Source: Pohlia nutans (lineage: Eukaryota; Streptophyta; Bryopsida; Bryales; Mniaceae). Taken from it: 64,000 bases of DNA. Location of the stretch: positions 5,598,001 to 5,662,000 of the forward strand of contig CM040103.1 in the NCBI GenBank assembly GCA_022496805.1, given 5' to 3'. The translations under genes and the position numbers were made by a program. The notes below the pieces were generated by a model that was not told the origin of the DNA, did not search any database, and was given only the letters and a program-made list of their open reading frames with translations. Positions 57,963 through 64,000 of this stretch are shown piece after piece; within the stretch, counting starts at the first letter, position 1; each line of letters starts with the position of its first letter.

Positions 57963-58437
57963 TTAACCCCTAAATGTTCTCACCCTTTTTAGACTTGGCA
58001 GTTTTTCAAAAATGCAACTAAGAGGGATAATTTCAAGTTGATGAATGAATAAAAGTTGTACATTATAAATTTTAGATTCTATCCATACAATTAGATTTGC
58101 AATTGCTATCACCAATAGTTGTGTATAAATTTTCAAACTTAAAATTTAGAGTTCTTTTGTAATATGATTATGAATAAGATATTGACAATCTAATAATGGA
58201 ATTTTTTGGGATGGGTTGAAATGTAATACTCTAAGTGTAGTGATTTTTGGAGATTTTTTGGTTGCTTAATTTTAGTAATTGACTTTTTCAAGAGCACTTT
58301 AAACTAAAATCTTCGAATTTTTGGGTAGAACACTACAACATCAAATGAGGCATAAAAATTTCACAAATCATCCCCTATCTAATCGGATCACACATACACG
58401 GAGCTAACTTCCTATAAAAGTTTCAATAAAAAATCTT
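57963..58437. mobile_element. TTAA element, family A copy 9 (3' truncated)
   Basis: It starts TTAACCCCTAAATGTTCTCA and follows copy 4 until AGTTTCAATAAAAAATCT, then ends abruptly. Confidence 0.88.
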
Positions 58438-60193
58438 TCCAAAAAAACCACAAATAGTGATACCTGTAATGACCACTTTGATCAAACAAGCCAATCCAAC
58501 ACCATTCCAAGAGTTACTCTATATCACTTTTATATCAAGGATTTCAAGATCTAAGGTCCAGTTTTTTAATTTTTCAATTTAGAGGTCCAATGAGTTATTT
58601 TTGAAAATTTCAAATTCAAAACTCATCCTTAAAGGCCCAATAATCTTCAAATGACCACTCTGTAGAATCTTGGGACTATACACAAGTTCAAAATATGAGA
58701 CAACTTTTTAATAAGCGACCCACAAGACCCCAAGTCCATAGGACTAATTTAGATAACTTTGTAATTGGGTGTTCTTATGGTACAAGTGAGTGAAAAAAGT
58801 AGCTCAAAGTGATGAATTTTTGAAAAAAATGGACTTTGGAAAATTCTAATTATTTTTTTGTAAATGATAGATGCATCAAATTTTGTAGGTTTAGAGATAT
58901 GAGGGATATTTAAACAATGATATTTTGACTGTTTATTTTTGAGCCAGTGTCTGCCACAACTAAATTAAAAGAAAATACGATGTAGTGTTTTAACCGAATG
59001 TAGTGCAAAAAGGATTGTCAATAATTAGAGCATCATCAACACGCCGCAGAAAAAGAAGCAGGACCGTGACTTCTTCTGCGGTGGGGCGTTCCGCAAGATT
59101 TTGAGCGTTCCAATGCAGGAACGGCACCGTGTTTGGCGGACTTGGCCACGCCAATTCTTCCCTCTCGCCCGTTACTTCCAGGATTTCTCATGCGCCCGCT
59201 ACCTTGGCCCAGGAATGCGGCCAGAAAGGGTCCGAGTTTCACGGCGGAGGAGGAGCGGCAGATGTGTAGTTCGTTTCTTGTCGTTTTGCGTGCGGTAGCA
59301 GATTTGCAGTGTTGCTTTGGGACCGCGGGTTGGAGGGGAGGCATCCACATGCGGCACACCACACAGGCAACCCCGCAGACCAATCTGAAAATTTGCAATA
59401 CAACGCCTTGATGCCGTTTCTGCATTGATAATGCTTTTAGTACTAGCAAATCTTGTGTTGCAATGCAACACAAAACTAAATAAACATGATAAGAAACATG
59501 GACTCCATTGCAAAGAATATTGATCGAAAGAAATTGAAAATTTTGAGTATAGATTAAAATAGTTTACAAAACAGGCAAATGAATGAAAATGGATGAAAAT
59601 GATACATAATGAGATGTTGGATGATAATCAATGGATGAAAACGTGACCGATTTCGTGACAGGGGTCGTGACATTGTGTATTTAATATAATAGATTTCATT
59701 AGTTAAATTTTTATATGGTCTTATGTGGCTAGATGTTGAATTATAACAAAGTTATATTCTACAAATAGAATTGTTTTATTCCATAATATTTATTAAGCCT
59801 GAAGAACCTAAAAATGGAAAAATGTGCGAGATCATGAAACCTATATGAAGGGTTTGTTTCTCAAAAAACATGGAGTACATATAGAGATTTAATGAAACAT
59901 GAAATTTATATATCAAAAATAGTGTAGGAAGGGTGAGAGCCATTAGTTTTTTTTTTGTTGCAACAAACAAGTTTTTTAAATTGTTATTACAAATCAAATT
60001 TAATAAGTCAAAATTGGATAATTTTGAAAAATAGATTTGATTAGATATGAAGCAAACTTTAATTGAAAATAATTTCTAATTAAAAACTTTTATATCACTA
60101 CATTCACTACATTTGCTACTTCAAAAAGTAATATAGTTCAATAAAGAAGTTAGAAGTGAAGCAAAAAGGGAGAGTAAATGCACTTTTTTTCGG
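58438..60193. other. Spacer with a GC-rich patch at 59030-59470
   Basis: The patch carries an inverted pair, CCGCAGAAAAAGAAG and CTTCTTCTGCGG (59043-59081), and frames open on both strands by base bias. I cannot assign it. Confidence 0.45.
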
Positions 60194-60421
60194 TTAACCC
60201 TTTGACGCGCCATCGTCCATATTCAGAACGCTGGATGATTTTTGTCACGTCCCTTCACCACATACGATGATGTTTTTCATTCATCCAAAATTTTATTGAT
60301 TCTTGTGCTAGATGACTACCATTTGTACGGTATGGATCTTCAAAATAAGATAATGAGAATTTTTTTTAAATTACAAAAGTGGTTTATGTCAAGTTTCAAT
60401 CTTAGTTCAAAAAGTGAGACT

Positions 60422-61628
60422 TTAACCCCTAAAGGACCAAGTGTCCTAACTAGGACATTTAGAGAATCGGGTAGGTTCCGGTGAACACATTTTTAATCGA
60501 ATTTTGAAGGAAATTTAATAGTAGATTTCCCAATGTGCCACGAAAATAGGGATTTTTTTTTTTTTGAATTCCGACATCGTATGTGAAAGTTATGAGGGGA
60601 AATGTGTTTTTTTCGGGAGAAAGGGCAACGGGGCAGTAGAGAAATAGTTGAATTTTAGGGGGGGGGGCAACAAGATGGGCGGTGTGTGGAAAATGGGGTG
60701 GACTGTGGGGGGCAGAAGACCACCCCGTTTCCCAAATTCATAAAAAAAAAATTAAAATAATATTTTTTAAAAATTAATTTTTAATTTTTTAAAAATTAAA
60801 AATTAAAAATATTATTTTAAACTGAAAGTATTATTTTAAACTAAAAGTTCAATTTCATAATTAAAAATATTATTTAAAAAATTGAAAAATAAAATCATTT
60901 TTTAAAATAAAAATAAAAAATAAAAATCGTCCAATGAGGGACTGCCACGTAGCAGTGTACTTTGAGAGTTAGTGGGGTCATGAACATTGGAATGGGTTGG
61001 CACTTCAATTCCCTTCCTCCACCCTTTATTTCCCCCCTTAACCCCCAAAATTCTTAGAAAATGTGCTACATGTCTTCTAAAACTTGGAGATTTAGTTTTT
61101 TTTCAAATTTTTTTTCGCCATTTTGTAGAGGGTGGAATGTACTTGTGTTTCACCGCTCGGATTCGTATTTTAAATAAAGAAAGTCGAAAATCTTGCAATT
61201 CCAAAAACATATAGTCTTTTCTGAACTTTTAAACCCCCAACAAGTGCAAGGTGTTATTCAACATCCTAAACATCTCCAAACGCAACGAAAATTGGTACAC
61301 AACTAAGTAACATCATATAGAATGTGAAAGTGAAGTGCGACAAGTTTTGGTAGTGAGGTTTTTTTGATGTAGCTGTGGTCAAACGCATCTGAAATTTTCG
61401 GGCATGTGTTTTTTTGTGGTGTTTTTTTCCATCAAACGCAATTATCTTGCAATCCGTGCGGTCAAAATCAATGAAATTTGTTGTGTATGTTTTTCAAATA
61501 GTTTAGGACAAGATCTTACGGTTAGAAGGTAAAAAATAACATTCTTTTGGATTTTTTGCATGGGGGAGTAAAAATGGCAGCATTGGAGTGTTTTTGGAGG
61601 AAAAACACTCCGGTCCTTTAGGGGTTAA
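60422..61628. mobile_element. TTAA element, family P (1.2 kb, nested in C copy 5)
   Basis: It is 1,207 bp with TTAACCCCTAAAGGACC at both ends (inverted), the same terminus as family B. A GGGGGGGG tract is at 60658 and a dense palindromic AAAAATTAAAAAT tract at 60745-60910. There is no transposase frame. It is the longest TTAA element here. Confidence 0.9.
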
Positions 61629-61866
61629 ACATGATTTTCCATAATAAGTAGAATCAAATAATGGAAACCATACCATCTTGTTGTGCATGTTATTCTGATT
61701 TCATTACAATATTTTTCAATTTTTTTGTGTTAATTTTGAATTTTGAATTGAATTTAAAGAGAAAACCTTGCATAATTAATTAAAGAATATTAATAATAAA
61801 TATGATGAATCCAATTGCACAAATGTTATCTTCACATTGACATTTACAACTTTGCTTTGTACATTA

Positions 61867-62267
61867 GAGTTTTCCGCAAATTCATAGGGGTTCAGAGCCT
61901 TACTTTGGCAAATTCCTTGAGATACTAAAATTGGCCCAAGTTACTGGTTGGTAGGGCTGTCATTTACTGGTTTTTCTATTTCAGTGAATGAGCTTTCAAA
62001 AGCTTTAATTTTTTTTAAATAGATCCAAGAAAGACCCACTCTATGTAGATACGTGTCAAGCGAAGGAAGCCCATGTGACAGAGCATCCATGAGAATAGAA
62101 ACTGAGGTTGGGAAATTTTTGGGCACCGTTTTTGGTGCCTTGAAACTTCAGACCTCTAGTTTATTTACAACATCTCTCATGTTTATTTTTATTGTGCTCT
62201 CAACCTCTCTTTCACAAACTGTGGTCCAGTCACCCAACTATCATATAGAGCACTTTGCGGATAACTC
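61867..62267. mobile_element. H-family MITE copy 3 (nested in C copy 5)
   Basis: It is about 401 bp from GAGTTTTCCGCAAATTC to GCACTTTGCGGATAACTC, followed by TATTA. Similarity to copies 1 and 2 is mostly at the ends and the right half. Confidence 0.75.
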
Positions 62268-62350
62268 TATTATCTCCATTTTCCTTTTTCATCAACTATT
62301 TTATAACAAATCTTTGAAAACAGTGTTGAATTGGGACGTTCAAGGATTAA

Positions 62351-63277
62351 CTCTATTCTAACACTATTTTACATCCGTTTTTTTTCATAAAAATATAATA
62401 AAATAAGGAGTCAATGTGTGACACGGAGGCATGTCAGGGACGCATCCAGAAATATATTTTTAAACCAATAGTGAGCTCCCGAGTGTCAGAGTGTCAGTCA
62501 ATACTGGATCAGAACAGAGCAAAGAGAAGCTCGAAGTTAGGGTTAGGGTTTCAATCTCACTCACTCCCTCACTCACCGTCGGTCGTTTGCTCTTTGATTC
62601 CGCGTTTGGTTATTTTTTTTATCACGGAAAACTGATTCAAGAGCTTGACGATGGAGACCTTGCGATCCTGGTTAAATGGAGTGATTAGGCGCCAGCTGAG
62701 GCCGTGAGCTGATTCTACAATTGGCGTTTTCTTATAGGGACGGTTCCTTTCCTTCGTCGGTCCGGGAATTGAGTTTTTTTCCTTCCGGTTTTCCTCCAAT
62801 TCCAGTTGCGGAAATACACTTTTAACGGTGGATCTGGTTTTGCGAAATTCTGGTTTTGTTTGATCAAGGACAGGGCTCGCATTGAATCCGTCCAGGGAAT
62901 TGGACCGATGTTATATTGAAGTAGACATCAATAGGTTTTTTCGATTAATGTGATTGTAAATTAGTCTACGAACCGAATTGTCGAGCTCCGGTGTGTACCA
63001 GATTTGCGAGAAGACGAATTATGTTGGAGAATTACGAAGCCATTGGTTAAGAAACAGAATGAGCAAGATGTATTGTGACGGTCGTGGTTCGGAATCAGGC
63101 ATCTCCAGTGTAGTTTTTGGTTTTGTGGAATTGGAAGCGTTTGGTTGATTAGGACATTAGTGATTGCAACAAAGTTTTTGAGATGATACGAAGTGCGTGG
63201 AGAAATTAATCCGGAAGCGGAAACTTTGGAGTCACTGACAATAATTATATACTTAGAATAATAATTGTGAAGAAGCT
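62351..63277. other. Promoter and leader of the CPSF-A-like gene
   Basis: It contains the telo-box and a long leader with many short frames. A leader intron is likely but I could not fix its borders. Confidence 0.4.
62543..62551 (+). promoter_or_regulatory. Telo-box-like motif in the leader region of the CPSF-A-like gene
   Basis: TTAGGGTTT (AAACCCTAA on the other strand) follows a second TTAGGG unit, about 730 bp before the ATG. Plant telo-boxes occur near start sites of housekeeping and growth genes. No TATA is obvious. Confidence 0.45.
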
Positions 63278-64000
63278 ATGGCGGTTCAAGATGGGGGAGG
63301 GGAAGATCCTGGTGAGGCAATTAAAGCGCGCTACTTAGCGAAATGTGTGCAGAGGAGCAGCGTGGTATTGCACGCTGTGTATGGTCACATTCGATGCCCT
63401 TCCACATTTGACGTTGTACTTGGCAAGGTACGACATTGTTTTCCAAATTTTTATTTTTTTTGAATTATTCTTTTGATTATTCGTTCCCTGTGAAAGTTGT
63501 GTAAAACTTGGCACTTGTAATTATGTACGAGGAAGCTTTACAAAGCATATAATCCAGGGGCTTAATATCGAGATTAGCTTCTTCTTGGGGCTTAATTTGA
63601 GGACTTATGAAAACAACCTTTCCGAAGATATATATTTTGGTCGCACTCTGTTTTGTGGTAGAGTACTGTTCATATATTAACTAAATGGCTTATCATGTAA
63701 TGCTCGATTGAGAAATATTGACTTGGAGCAGATCTAAAAATTATTATGAGTCCCTTTGGCTTTGTAAATGTATTTCTTGGCAATCTTCTACATAGTTAAG
63801 CCTGCCCCATAGATTAGAAAGAAAAACCTCAATGTGAGAGTTTGCATGAAGGGCATTACGTTCAGGGTAATTCAGAATGGCTTTTTAGTATACGTGGACG
63901 GTTATTTTGCTGTTTCATTCTTTGCATTTAGACGATGGTGAATTTTGTGTCGCTTGTATCTGTTATTGGCAGGAGACATCATTGGAGCTTGTGGTCGTGA
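63278..64000 (+). CDS. CPSF-A/DDB1-like protein, N-terminus (partial, At3g11960-like)
   Basis: Exon 1 is 63278-63427 (50 codons, donor GGCAAG|GTACGA); exon 2 starts at 63973 after TTGGCAG and runs off the window. The joined start has YLAKCVQRSSVVLHAVYGHI, RCPSTFDVVLGK, then ETSLELVVV. This resembles the beginning of the plant CPSF-A subunit-like protein At3g11960 (MMS1-N/beta-propeller family with DDB1, SF3B3 and CPSF160), recalled from memory. Those members are scaffolds for DNA repair, splicing or mRNA cleavage; the role of this subclass is not settled. ATG 63278 is followed by a short acidic Gly-rich leader before the conserved part. Only 59 full codons are visible, so the domain call rests on this short match. 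Confidence 0.7.

Larger units (their letters stand above)
60194..62350. mobile_element. TTAA element, family C copy 5, carrying two nested elements
   Basis: It runs from TTAACCCTTTGACGCGCCAT to GGGACGTTCAAGGATTAA. Removing 60426-61628 and the H copy at 61867-62267 leaves a sequence collinear with C copy 3. Confidence 0.9.

Noticed and set aside
59036..59473. Minus-strand 145-codon frame in a GC-rich patch
   Set aside because: Both strands are open there because of base composition; no motif, splice or promoter evidence supports it.
1..64000. CRISPR arrays, rRNA, bacterial-style operons
   Set aside because: No regular spacer-repeat arrays or ribosomal RNA sequence were seen; the window is eukaryotic. 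tRNA genes could not be excluded by eye, and none was recognised.

Overview
The window is nuclear DNA of a land plant. It shows GT-AG introns, AT-rich gene-poor spacers, a BTB/TAZ (BT) gene, a DC1 gene, a SAUR gene and an At4g03010-type LRR gene, all plant families, and very many small DNA transposons. I cannot name the species. A seed-free plant (lycophyte, fern or bryophyte) is possible but not proven.

Genes, left to right. A secreted leucine-rich-repeat protein (9992-12775, minus, two exons) has an intron made almost entirely of transposons. A SAUR-type auxin-response gene (26579-26977, minus) is intact except for one in-frame TGA. An AP2-like protein with a C-terminal coiled coil (38674-42598, minus, four exons) has a promoter carrying seven copies of a short motif. 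A four-domain DC1 zinc-finger protein (46251-47855, minus, two exons) lies head to head with a six-exon BT adaptor of CUL3 ubiquitin ligases (49461-53272, plus), which is preceded by a tiny overlapping uORF. One frameshifted exon of COP9 signalosome subunit 3 (56778-57043, minus) stands alone. The start of a CPSF-A/DDB1-like gene (63278 onward, plus) runs off the right edge. These genes do not form an obvious pathway.

The rest is dominated by non-autonomous elements. The main group is about thirty copies, roughly a fifth of the window, with termini TTAACCC(C/T)T.../...A(G/A)GGGTTAA in several families, called here A, B, C, D, E, F, G, J, M, N, P and Q. Two nested insertions, compared with uninterrupted paralogues in the same window, show that the target is TTAA. 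TTAA target duplications with CCC-beginning inverted repeats are the signature of piggyBac-type transposition, which I do not know to be a usual major component of land-plant genomes. No transposase is present here, so this is an inference from the ends. Other groups are a TA-flanked set with a shared internal motif (K, L, S, T), a 350-400 bp set with GAGTTATCC termini (H), CACTA-like MITEs, two Stowaway-like MITEs and a Tourist-like element with a long inverted repeat.

Other structure includes a 1.4 kb field of dispersed TTGCTTTAAGCA-like words (2985-4360), a degenerate tandem array (14130-14760), and a GC-rich 1 kb insertion flanked by an 18-bp direct repeat (31041-32061). All coordinates and splice sites were read by eye. 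Exon junctions were chosen by reading frame, GT/AG sites and family similarity recalled from memory.
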